Counted from the first letter of the stretch, positions 8,891 to 17,365 are shown. The stretch: DNA of 17,491 bases from Fomitopsis serialis (GCF_022376445.1 NW_025955634.1:1-17491), one strand, 5' to 3'. Numbers and translations: made by a program. Notes: a model not told the origin generated them from the sequence alone.

Positions 8891-10022
8891 CGGCGCGTCC
8901 TTGCCTCTTTGGGCACCGAGGCAACTCGCGCCGATCGCATCTCAGCAGATCTCCCGTGTCTTGTCAGCTTTCCCGTCGTTGTCTCTTGCGTCTCGGTCGA
9001 CGGCGCTGTGCAGTACACCGAGCTGCTCTCCTCGCCGCCATCCCACCCATTCAGCGGCGTGCCGGCGTGCAAAGTGCTCTATTGCTTCCGCATGATCTAT
9101 CTCCCATTCCCCACGGGTCCACACACCTTCCCCGGCCTCCCCGCATTTCATTTTCGCTAGCTCTCCACATCCCACATCCTCTGTCGGGATCCCCTGTACC
9201 TAGCTCTCTGTTGTGCTATCGGATATTCGGCATGAGTGCAGCGCTGTGGGTGTTGATAGGTTGCCCCAGTACCCAAAATGAACGCTCACCAGGCGGCCTT
9301 GAGGTCATCGGGTGGACGAGCAAGACTACATGGGCAAGATTATTCCAGAGATGGTGCGCATGGCATTGCCTTAGACTCGAACACTTCGTGGGCCCATAGT
9401 CAGACCCGGTCCAATGAGAGCACCATGAGGTTATGAGTTGCAAGGAAGGTAAGCCAGAGACCTCCTCAAATCCACTTACTCGCTTCTAGATCTGTGTCTG
9501 CGTGGCTTTCTCCTCCCACTCGTCGCGTTCTATCCAGCTGCTCCCCAGAGATTGTAGCCGCGTTTCATCTCTGGGTCTCCCCTGCCGTTTGGTCTACACC
9601 TTCACGACCAGACCCGGGGAAGCTCTCGAACTTACCTCCTGAAGCTGCGTCGTGCTGCGCTCCAGGTAGATACAAGACGTCGTATGGGCATGACACTTCT
9701 GCGCGCGACATCCAACACTTGGTTCGTCAGCTCTTCCCCTGTGATCCAAACGCAAGGGTACAGCGCCTTCGCTCAGTGATCCAGACGAAGCAGACTGTCC
9801 CCAGAGGGCGAGTATAATCGCTCGAGCTTAGTCAACTGATCAGGCCCTCAAATCTGCCGACTTCACTTTGATGTTCAACGTACTTACCACGCGAACGAGG
9901 ACTGCTGCAGCGATGATTGCTGTCAGCAGACCTCGTCCCGGATGTACTACGGGGCGGCGTATTATCGGAGCACAGCATGTTCTCACTTTCACTTCACCGC
10001 CGCCGGGGCACACGTCGGTCAC

Positions 10023-10029
10023 ATAAATA
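10023..10029 (+). promoter_or_regulatory. TATA-like box of the esterase gene
   Basis: ATAAATA lies 38 bp before the start codon at 10068, a position compatible with a core promoter having a short leader. Confidence 0.35.
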
Positions 10030-10067
10030 CACCACACAGGCTTTGCCATGAGCACGGTTTGCCCAGT

Positions 10068-11397
10068 ATGCATCCGGGTCTGCTCACTGCTGCACTGACA
10101 TTGCTCGGTGCCTTCGGTGTGCGTGCATCGCCAGTCGCTTCTGCAGGGACTCTGTCGATCCCGTACACTAGCCCGCTCATCTATTACCATGGGCGGTGGG
10201 ATGCTGCACCGGCGACGTGGTGGTACGTCTGAGTTTCTATCCGCGCTACAGGGCTGACGTTGCCAGCATATAGGGGCTCTTCGGGCTTCAAGTTGCATGT
10301 CGCGAACCTGAAGTCACTCTCTCTCACCCTGGGCCCGAACACGACGGCACCTCTCGTCTCTCTCGGCATCTCGGTTGACTACCAGCCTTTCGTGACCGTC
10401 AACGTCTCCGAAGGCGTAAACGAAATCGATGTCACCGGAGCCAACCCGTCGTCATCGGTGGTTAGGTTCAACGTGGAGGAGTGGCAGGACAATCGCATGA
10501 ACCTCGAGACCATCGAGCTGAACCCGGTATGTCGCATCGAAGAGACTTGGCTCCGCTCGCCGACGCTAAAATGTTTGTTAGGACGCGGAACTGCTCCCGT
10601 ACGTCCCGCAACCGCTTGCCTTCCAGTTCATCGGCGACTCGCTCTCGGCCGGCCAGTTCCTGCCCATGGGCGTCGACCAAGCGTGGAACTTTATGACGGC
10701 AGAAACGTTCAAGGCCGAGCACCGCATTAACGCGCAGCCAGGTGCCGCCCTGACCGACATGGAATCGTATGGGAACGTCCACGGCGTATCTTTCCAGTAC
10801 TTCCGCACGGAGGACACGGGCTATTATAACACGCCCCAGCATAATTATACGACGCCATGGGACTTTCTGCGCGACCAGCCGCCGCCGACCCACTTTGTGA
10901 TCCACATCGGGTGCGTAGTGTGATATTCTCGACCGCGCGTGTGCTGGCACGCTGCTGATGGAGGGCCCAGTGCGAACGACGCGTCGTGGGACGTCCCCGA
11001 GGCGAACTTCACCCAGACATATCTGGCGTTCGTGGAGCGGATTCGTACCATGTACCCGGTCGAGCCGATCTTTGTGTTCACTCCGTGGGGCTGGCCACAG
11101 CCGGACGGCCCGAACTCGTATTACTATCCGAACGCCTATGCGGATGTCGTCGCCGCTAGACATGCACTCGGCGACGAGCAGGTCTTCCTGGTCAACACAA
11201 CGGGCTGGGTGGACTACTCCAATGTTTACCCCGGGTGTGTAAAACTAGCATGTGTCCTGGAGCTGTGGGCTGACTGTCATTCGCGAAGGAATATCCATCC
11301 GAACGTCGAAGGACACCAGAAGATCGCTGGCTTGTTCCAGACTTGGTTGCGGGACTGGGGGCTGCAGTCCGTACCGGAGTGGTTGACACCTGCGTAG
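10068..11397 (+). CDS. Secreted SGNH/GDSL esterase, carbohydrate esterase family 2-like
   Basis: Likely an extracellular deacetylase of plant cell-wall polysaccharide (CE2-like); the substrate is inferred. Exons: 10068-10222, 10274-10526, 10582-10910, 10971-11234 and 11289-11397 (369 aa). The start gives a signal peptide (MHPGLLTAALTLLGAFGVRA, then SPVASA). A beta-sandwich-like N-terminal domain follows (about 27-136; WWGSSGFKLHVANLKSLSL). The SGNH domain has block I FQFIGDSLSAG with nucleophile Ser156, block III GANDASW with Asn248, and block V NIHPNVEGHQKIAGLF with His337. No Asp sits at the usual D-x-x-H position; known CE2 enzymes can use a Ser-His dyad, so this may be normal. The last intron (11235-11288) is 54 nt, in frame and stop-free and ends in AAG, so an unspliced form would be 18 residues longer. 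I removed it because VYPG joined to NIHPN matches the conserved block. Confidence 0.87.
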
Positions 11398-11777
11398 AGC
11401 ATTTGGAAATACTGTGTATGTTATACTTCTACAGATAGCGCTCTCGCGGACGAGCACCAGCGCCACAACATTGTGACAGTACTTTTGTGTTGCAGTGATC
11501 TTAACCTGTTGGCATCGCGGTCCTGGAGAGTCGCACAAGAGGTAAGACTCAGCACTCAGTACTCGGCCAAATGATCGCCGTAGACTCAGTTCCCCAAACT
11601 GTTTGCAAAGTACGTCTACTAGCAGTCCAAACGTTCAAAACGTTCAATAGTCAATATGCAACGACGCTCTGACGACGATCATGGTCAAGCTTCAAGCGAT
11701 GGTACTTGTTATTTGTGGGATGGTGGCCGGGTTGCAAAGAAGTGCATGATATTCAATATCTTTGTTCAATTTCTCAA
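11398..11777. other. Intergenic region between the esterase gene and tRNA-Gln
   Basis: 380 bp with the esterase 3' UTR. The only structure noted is a short direct repeat of AACGTTCAA near 11630-11646. No gene was seen. Confidence 0.5.
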
Positions 11778-11873
11778 GGCTTTGTAGTGTAGTGGTTATC
11801 ACAGCGGATTCTGATCGGCTGTATCCAAACAAGTACAGTTCCGCTAACCCAGGTTCGAGTCCTGGCAAGGCCT
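11778..11873 (+). tRNA. tRNA-Gln (anticodon CTG) with a 24-nt intron
   Basis: The cloverleaf closes well. Acceptor stem GGCTTTG pairs with CAAGGCC (11866-11872, one G-T pair). The D arm is GTGTAGTGGTTATCAC. The anticodon stem is GCGGA (11804-11808) with TCCGC after the intron, and the loop is TT-CTG-A with anticodon CTG at 11811-11813, reading CAG codons. The T arm is CCAGG-TTCGAGT-CCTGG. The sequence 11815-11838 interrupts the loop after position 37, the canonical site of nuclear tRNA introns, and leaves T as base 38. The discriminator base is T at 11873. The D arm resembles tRNA-Glu, but the anticodon decides Gln. Confidence 0.93.
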
Positions 11874-11876
11874 TTT
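11873..11876 (+). terminator. RNA polymerase III T-run terminator
   Basis: TTTT directly at the end of the tRNA; a second T4 run follows at 11883-11886 as a backup. Confidence 0.7.
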
Positions 11877-12023
11877 GATCCCTTTTGGTCCTGGAGACTA
11901 GTAGTTTACGCTTTGTATCGACTCGGCAGCAAGAACGAGCCTGCGAGGAGCTCGGAGGGAGGTGGAAGACATGAGCGCGCAGGGTGCACGGACCCCGATC
12001 GCCGATCGGCGCCACGCAGTCAC

Positions 12024-12036
12024 GGTCATGTGATCT
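12024..12036. promoter_or_regulatory. 13-bp motif shared with the NPL4/bZIP promoter
   Basis: GGTCATGTGATCT occurs here, 105 bp upstream of the MscL start, and again at 15649-15661 between NPL4 and the bZIP gene. It contains an E-box-like CATGTG. Function unknown. Confidence 0.35.
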
Positions 12037-12043
12037 GACGTCA
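12036..12043. promoter_or_regulatory. CRE/ATF-type palindrome upstream of the MscL gene
   Basis: A perfect TGACGTCA, 98 bp before the start codon at 12142 and overlapping the last base of the shared 13-bp motif. Confidence 0.45.
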
Positions 12044-12141
12044 TTGCCCCTCGCGCGTCGCGCTGCCCCTGAGCTTGATGGGGCTCGTCTGCCGCGACTC
12101 GTTCGTCGTCCGTGTTCTCGTTCGACATACCCACACTGATC

Positions 12142-12853
12142 ATGAGTAACGGCCAGACATGGGAGAATGCGCAACAGCACCTGCTCCGGGGTGAGCAGGC
12201 AGTGGCTCAACGCGTCAAATCTGCCTGGGCGGGCTTCACAGGTGCGCACGTTGCGGTGCTCGCCGCGGTTCACAGCGATAACTGCCCTCTCGTAGACTTT
12301 GCACTGCGCGACAACGTCCTCGAGGTCGCGGTCGGTCTGGTAATCGCGTCCGCGTTCACCGCGGTGGTCAACTCCCTCGTCTCGGACCTCCTCCTCCCGC
12401 CCATCTCGCTCCTACCGTTCTTGTCGCACAGGAACTTGCCTCAGAAATTCGCCGTGCTAAAGAGGGGCGAGAACGGTACCCACTACAACACACTGCAGCA
12501 GGCGCAGGATGACGGGGCCGTCACGATGAACTACGGGTGAGCGTTCTTCGGGTGCTCCTCAATGAGCGCGGACGTTGAGTGGCTCTCAGAATTTTCCTGG
12601 ACCACTTGGTCAACTTCCTTGGTCTCGGCATCGTTCTCTACTGCGTTGCGCAGTTCTACTCCTTCGTGTCCAAGGACTCGATCATCAAGCACACCGTGCG
12701 GTGCTACGCTTGTCGGAAAGAAATCTCCACAAAGGTGACGTGAGCGTCATTTCAGCCCCTTTGCAGACACTGAACCCCGCGCAGGCAAAGAGATGCGCAT
12801 TCTGCACCAGTTGGCAGGACGAGAGGGAGGAACGCGAGACTAGTGCGCTGTAA
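12142..12853 (+). CDS. MscL-type large-conductance mechanosensitive channel (fungal)
   Basis: MscL channels open in response to membrane tension and release small solutes during osmotic shock. Exons: 12142-12241, 12296-12536, 12590-12734 and 12785-12853 (184 aa); introns of 50-54 nt. A hydrophilic N-terminus (MSNGQTWENAQQHLLRGEQA) precedes the signature FALRDNVLEVAVGLVIASAF (about 35-54), which is TM1 and pore of the family (bacterial F-x-RGN-x-x-D-x-AVG). A loop FAVLKRGENGTHYNTLQQA follows, then TM2 (IFLDHLVNFLGLGIVLYCVA, about 114-135). The C-terminus carries CYACRKEI and CAFCTSW, two C-x2-C pairs resembling a zinc ribbon, an addition absent from bacterial MscL. A second in-frame acceptor 18 nt upstream (exon from 12767) would add six residues between the two cysteine pairs. 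The length is slightly above bacterial MscL. It converges on NPL4, with 125 bp between stops. Confidence 0.9.
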
Positions 12854-12978
12854 CTTTCTCGATTCCAAGCCTCGGCGCCGTCAAAGATCTCATCATCGGC
12901 ACCGTCACGTAGCATGTCCGCAGTATACCATTCTACATACGCATACCTAACGTACAAATTGTGTCTTCTTCTAGTCCT

Positions 12979-15519
12979 TCATCCTTCCAGCGGCAACGAG
13001 CATATTTCACAGTCGCTTCCCCCGTGGGTGTTCACGAATGTGCAGTGCGGACAGACACGCTCACCGCCGCCCGCTGAGCCGAAGCCACCGCCCTGCCCAC
13101 CAGACTGTCGAGCGATCTGATCAAATACATCCGGAGGAATGTCTTCGTCCATAGGGGTATGTGTCGATCCCGAGGGCGCGGATGTCGCGGGGCGTGCAGC
13201 TGAGGGACATGGATGAGACGATCGATCCGCGACGTACAAGCACAGCACTCACGTATTGTCTCGCGCGTGAAGGTCATGAGTGTCTGCCAGCCTTCCGTGC
13301 GGATGAGAGCGTCCAGGGCAGTCGGATCGTCCAGGTTTGGCGACGTTACCGTCCGTATCAGCACGTTCATGTCATCCTGCAGACGCACAGCACGTCAGGG
13401 CAATGCACTCCCACCGACGTCGCACTTACGGTAGATATCAGCTGTGACGTCCCGAGGAAGGCAATGAGGTGCCAATCGCTCAACCACTCTGCCAACACAG
13501 CACGCTGCCGTTGGTCGCCGCCACGTGCGCTCTCTGGGATGTCGGGCGCGTGCAGCTCCGCGAGTTTGTGCAGCACCCTTTCGATAGTCTGGTCTTCCAG
13601 ACCGGGGCGATTCTCGATGGCGAACGCGGCCGAGCGGAAAACTGGTGACGGGTTCTGCGGGAAACCGTTCGAGACCTATACAGAATTTAGTGAGACTGTG
13701 ACAGCGAGCCGCAAAAGAACCCCTCACGTTCACTAGGAGGTACTCAACCGGGAAGCTTGGCTTCGCGCTCTTCTGCACGTCGAGGCCGTACTCGTTCTTA
13801 TACCGGAAGAATACGTCAGGCACGTACCGCGCCGAATCCTGGCTCCGGTCCTCTTCCTTCACACGCACTATCCCGGGATCCACGCTCGCCTCGATCATGT
13901 CCGCCTCCACCATTGCACACGCCTGCTCCGACACCTGGTACGCAGACACGTCGATCCCACCATCTGCCGTGCCGGTGAGCACAGCTGTGACCAGGCGCGA
14001 GCCGAAGAGGCCCGTAGCTGACGACTTCGATGGCGTCGGGTTCGTGTTTTGCACATGCGCAGCGAAGATCGTTTCGAGCGAGGAGAGATAGAACGACTGT
14101 GGATGCCGCTTGTACCTTGTGCGCGTCCGGTCTTCCTCCTCAGGCTCGAGGTCAGTGAAGATGTACCCCACAACCTGTAGAGGCTTTGCGGAGGCGCGAG
14201 CGAGTTCCTTGATCCGCGGTTCGTCCTCCCATGGTAGCCCGAGCGATAGTCCGTCAAGCTCGCCCTCCTGCGGAGGTTCGTGGATCGCCTCCACCACCGC
14301 CTTCACGCCCATCGGCACCTCCTCATATGGCTCATAGTGTCCGATCAGCCACCCGAACCGCTGCGTGCCCGTCAGCCGCCATGAGTGCAGAAACCGTTCT
14401 ACAATGTGCGTGGATGCGATCTCGAGGTGATCAACCATCCGGAAGGGCTGGCTCTGCAGCGTAATTGCGGACGGCTGGCACGCCGTGCAGATTGACGCGG
14501 GCCACGGCTGGTGACTGCCGCTTGGACATGGAACCCTGACCTTGTAAGACAACTCCGACAATGGGGGCAGCAGGGCGGTGGATGATGTTGCGGCAGAGAC
14601 CTTCGGCGTTAGTTTGCGAATGTAGGCATGGTAGGAAAGGTGCTTGATGTTGTGCTCCGCGTGATACGCAACGTCGTATGGCTCGAGGGGCATGCAATAC
14701 TCGCACATACCCGCTGCACCATGCTTGCAGAAGCGCGAGTCGCGCCCCCGCGGAATCTTGCCATCCTTCGACCGCCAGTACGTGTCTACCGGGTCTTCCT
14801 GGACAGCCTCCCAAGGACGCTTTGGCGCGGCACTGCTCGTCTGTGCTTTCTGGGACGACTCTGCAACTGCTACCTCCGCCGGTGCATTGCCTTCTCGAGT
14901 TCCGTATGAAACGAAGACGAGATCTCCATGCCTGCAGCAAAGGGGTGTGGGTCAGTCGTGTTCAGGAGACATACTGGTCCAGGGAGCAAGCCTTGTGCAG
15001 CGTTCCCTCGGTTCATAGAAGACAGTTGGAAGGAGCCACGTGGAGCATGACAGTCCAGAGTCATCCGACACAGATTTCTGGACTACCGCGTTGCCCACGA
15101 TCGATCGTCATCTTCCGCGCAGTGCCCTCCACCACATGAAAATTGTAGGACTGGTTGAACTTGCCGTGCTGCACAGACACAAGAATCCCAGGAACAGCAG
15201 AGAAAAACCACGCACGAGAGACCCAATGTCTGCAAGTTTCCGGCGATCGTCGACACCAATGTCTCGTTGCCTCGCGGACGGTTAGAGATCGCAACAGTGG
15301 TCGGATCGGCATTGCTAGTAGTTTCAAGAATCTGTTGCGAGTATGTGAGCGGAATATTCGTCAGAGCTTCCGTGACGGCGCACCTTGGCTACCAGCTCCG
15401 ATATGTCGGCAGTAGGCGCAAGATCGAAGCGAAAGTTGCCATCCTTGGATCGTATCCTAATCAACTGTTCTCAAGTTAGATGCGACATTCGCAGCAGTGC
15501 TTGGATACCGTCTTACCAT
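12979..15519 (-). CDS. NPL4: NPL4, ubiquitin-recognition cofactor of Cdc48/p97
   Basis: Npl4 with Ufd1 forms the adaptor that delivers ubiquitinated clients to Cdc48 for unfolding and ER-associated degradation. Seven exons: 15519-15509, 15456-15384, 15331-15216, 14931-13728, 13675-13430, 13376-13253 and 13199-12979 (664 aa), all phases consistent. The N-terminal ubiquitin-like domain begins MVRRIRSKDGNFRFDLAPTA and ends LGLSHGDLVFVSYG (about residues 62-77). The Npl4 zinc finger follows (FCKHGAAGMCEYCMPLEPYD), then the MPN-type domain (HIVERFLHSWRLTG; FGWLIGHYEPYEEVPMGVKA), which lacks JAMM metal ligands as expected. The C-terminal domain includes EYLLVNVSNGFPQNPSPVF. The end is an NZF finger with C-x2-C-x10-C-x2-C (CPHCTFVNTHGG, CEIC) keeping the ubiquitin-binding TF pair. 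The first exon has only 11 coding bases; the third intron (15215-14932) is 284 nt, about five times the others. The gene appears intact. Confidence 0.95.
14932..15215 (-). other. Unusually long intron 3 of NPL4
   Basis: 284 nt between a donor GTGCGT at 15215 and an acceptor TTGCTGCAG ending at 14932. Splicing it joins codon TCG across the junction to give LGLSHGDLVF. It contains several internal donor- and acceptor-like sites (GTATGT, CTGTGCAG), so minor isoforms are possible. No snoRNA boxes were convincing. Confidence 0.8.
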
Positions 15520-15902
15520 GGTCGAGAGTGGGATGGATGGTGGCGGTGTGCGCCAAGGAGCGATGTGCGTCTGCAGACTTACGCGTCGCGCGAAGACGCA
15601 TACGCGCTACGTCACGCCTGGCTTACCTAATCTAGCAAGACGCGTCGTGGTCATGTGATCTCATTAGGACGCGCGCACGCGTCTCTGGCGCAATCCTCAG
15701 CGTGCATTGCGCACACCGGGCGGACCCTCCGTGACCACCGTCTCTGACGCCTACGGCGAAGCATACACGTTGCAGTAATTGAAATCAGAAGAACTATGTA
15801 GGAATAATGATGAGGTATGTCGCTATCGAAGGACGGGGTTGCAAATGAATGGACGGGAGTAGCTAGGGCGCGCATTCAAGACCCTTCAGCTTGTCTCCAC
15901 CC
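15520..15902. promoter_or_regulatory. Divergent promoter of NPL4 and the bZIP gene
   Basis: 383 bp between the start codons at 15519 (minus) and 15903 (plus). Notable sites are three ACGCGT boxes and the 13-bp motif at 15649-15661. No TATA box was seen at a convincing distance from either start. Confidence 0.6.
15581..15682. promoter_or_regulatory. Cluster of three ACGCGT (MCB-like) boxes
   Basis: ACGCGT at 15581-15586, 15640-15645 and 15677-15682. This hexamer is the MluI cell-cycle box bound by MBF in yeasts. Clustering within 102 bp of a promoter is suggestive, but the region is CpG-rich. Confidence 0.4.
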
Positions 15903-17051
15903 ATGGATCGCAGACACACGCCAGCACAAGATACGCATGCGACCACCAGCTCCGCGGCGGAACGACGACGGGTGCGGTCCATCAGTCAACCTGGTCCGTC
16001 GTACGCACACACCTCCGGGCCTAGTAGGCCAAGTGAGAACACCCCGTTGATGGGAGCAACGGCGGTACCCGACACACATTTGGCAGACCCGTTTGAGTTC
16101 GACTTCCTCTCCACATTCAATCCCTTCGCCGAGCAGCAGGCGACCTCAGCGCAGGGGTACGACGACGCGGCCTTCCAGAGAGCCCTACTCGCCTTCCAGC
16201 AACAATCCTCCTTTAACGCCGCATCCTCTCATTCCATGCCGACGCCCCCGCCCACAGTGCCGAACATGCCCAACGTCCCGAGCATGTCTAACATGCCCAA
16301 CCTACCCAACATGCCCAACCTACCCAACATGCCCAACCTACCTAACATGCCCAACCTATCCAACATGCCCAACCTATCCAACATGCCAAACATGCCGGCA
16401 CCTACCATGGGGCAGAACCCAACAAACGCATTCCTCGCCGCGCTCCCCTGGCTGCAATTGATGTACCAGATGCAGCAGAATCAGTACAGCCAGCCGATGC
16501 AACCGACGTCTCACCATGTACCGTTCATGCAGCAGCAACAACAAGCGGAATCCCAGCCGCAGCCGCACTCTCAGCCAGATCCACGCCGGACTTCACAACC
16601 CCAATCTCCATGGGACGCGACCCCGAATCCATTCTCTCCGTCGCAATCCAACCAAGCGGACGCGTCTCCCGCGTCTTCTTCAACGGGCGCGCCGTCCCCG
16701 CCACAGCAGGTGGAAGTACCGGAAGACCCGGTGGTGATTGCGGAGGACAAACGGAGACGAAATACGGCAGCTTCTGGTAAGGTTCACCTCGGTCCGTCAG
16801 TATTCCAAGCTAAGACGCACGCCGCACCCAAAGCGCGCTTCAGGATCAAGAAGAAGCAATGGTCGCTCAACCTTGAGCGCACCATCTCGGACCTGTCCAG
16901 TCGCGTGCAGGAGCTCGAGGTGGAGGCTGCCGAGTTGCGGCGGGAGAACGGTTGGCTGAAGGAGATTGTCATGCTGAAGAGCAAGCAGAACGCCCAGGCG
17001 GCGCAGGCGGGGAAGTGGGGACCTCCGCGAGTGCGAGTAGTAGCCAGCTAG
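15903..17051 (+). CDS. bZIP transcription factor (CYS3/MetR-like basic region)
   Basis: A nuclear DNA-binding regulator. Exons 15903-16776 and 16834-17051 (363 aa). The N-terminal about 280 residues are disordered and rich in Ser, Pro, Gln and Met, with an acidic/aromatic patch (LADPFEFDFLSTFNPFAEQQ) that could be an activation region and an Asn-Met-Pro repeat (16290-16379). The basic region reads EDKRRRNTAAS joined across the intron to ARFRIKKKQW, so N-x-x-x-x-x-x-x-R is formed only after splicing. A zipper with five leucines in perfect L-x6 spacing follows (LERTISDL, SSRVQEL, EVEAAEL, RRENGWL). The NTAASARFRIKKK signature is that of fungal CYS3/MetR-type sulphur regulators, but related bZIPs share it, so the target is not assigned. 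The intron 16777-16833 is 57 nt, stop-free and in frame; retention would insert 19 residues in the DNA-contact helix. The start fits CACCCATGG; an upstream exon cannot be excluded. Confidence 0.9.
   Translation: MDRRHTPAQDTHATTSSAAERRRVRSISQPGPSYAHTSGPSRPSENTPLMGATAVPDTHLADPFEFDFLSTFNPFAEQQATSAQGYDDAAFQRALLAFQQQSSFNAASSHSMPTPPPTVPNMPNVPSMSNMPNLPNMPNLPNMPNLPNMPNLSNMPNLSNMPNMPAPTMGQNPTNAFLAALPWLQLMYQMQQNQYSQPMQPTSHHVPFMQQQQQAESQPQPHSQPDPRRTSQPQSPWDATPNPFSPSQSNQADASPASSSTGAPSPPQQVEVPEDPVVIAEDKRRRNTAASGKVHLGPSVFQAKTHAAPKARFRIKKKQWSLNLERTISDLSSRVQELEVEAAELRRENGWLKEIVMLKSKQNAQAAQAGKWGPPRVRVVAS
16290..16379 (+). repeat. 18-bp coding minisatellite in the bZIP gene
   Basis: Five consecutive 18-bp units starting AACATGCCCAACCTA, differing only by single T/C changes near the unit end. 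They encode Asn-Met-Pro-Asn-Leu-Pro or -Ser. Degenerate half-units flank it (16260-16289 and 16380-16397). Such arrays change copy number easily, so length variation between strains is likely. Confidence 0.9.
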
Positions 17052-17365
17052 ATCTAACAGACCGGTCCGCGGGCGAGGGCAGCGGGGGACACACTTTGTG
17101 AACGTTGCGCAGGGTGTGGGGCAGGAGGAAAAACGGACAGTGCTCGCCATCTCTTCGTGCCGACGCTATATACTGTACGCTATCGAATTCCGAATTGCCT
17201 TCTTTCCGACTAGTCAATTCGGAATTCTCCATATACGGCAGGTCTCTCGTCGGCGGCAATTGTGGCGTCGAGGCGGCCAGCCACTGACCAGGGCGCGGAC
17301 CTGCGCGGACTCACCCGGCGCTTGGCGTCGCTTCCTCAGCACGCCACTTCGAGGTTCGAGCGACC
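17052..17365. other. Intergenic region between the bZIP gene and the COX19-like gene
   Basis: 314 bp holding the bZIP 3' UTR and the promoter of the next gene. The only clear structure is the inverted repeat at 17185-17227. Confidence 0.5.
17185..17227. repeat. Perfect 13-bp inverted repeat with 17-nt loop
   Basis: GAATTCCGAATTG (17185-17197) and CAATTCGGAATTC (17215-17227) pair perfectly around a 17-nt loop. It lies 134 bp after the bZIP stop and 138 bp before the next start. It could be an RNA hairpin in the bZIP 3' UTR, a protein-binding dyad, or chance. Confidence 0.7.

Larger units (their letters stand above)
8767..10067. other. 1.3-kb intergenic region between the divergent Nudix and esterase genes
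   Basis: Holds the promoters of two divergent genes, including a TGACGTCA palindrome at 8883-8890 and a TATA-like box at 10023-10029. Open frames on both strands (for example 8605-9399 and 9494-9817 on plus, 9840-10298 on minus) have low-complexity Ser/Arg/Pro-rich translations typical of GC-rich shadow frames, and none gave a family. A short possible two-exon gene at about 9433-9552 is discussed under findings. Otherwise I see nothing certain. Confidence 0.5.

Noticed and set aside
9315..9374. Short plus frame DEQDYMGKIIPEMVRMALP
   Set aside because: It reads like real protein, but it is only 19 codons with a stop shortly upstream and no supporting splice sites.
8605..9399. 264-codon plus-strand open frame
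   Set aside because: It overlaps the 5' part of the Nudix gene, starts without a sensible leader and has Arg/Ser/Pro-rich shadow composition with no domain.
9840..10298. Minus open frame ending with a short hydrophobic stretch (LLTAIIAAAVLVRVV)
   Set aside because: It overlaps the esterase signal-peptide exon and promoter; only one weak helix and no family resemblance.
11692..12273. 193-codon minus open frame over the tRNA and MscL 5' end
   Set aside because: It runs antisense through a tRNA and the first MscL exon; a shadow frame.
14932..15215. Box C/D snoRNA inside the long NPL4 intron
   Set aside because: An AGATGACGA and several CTGA strings occur, but without proper spacing or a terminal stem.
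16093..16461. Alternative frames through the bZIP minisatellite giving Cys-Pro-Thr repeats
   Set aside because: They are automatic products of reading the 18-bp repeat in other frames; the +3 frame leads to a clear bZIP domain.
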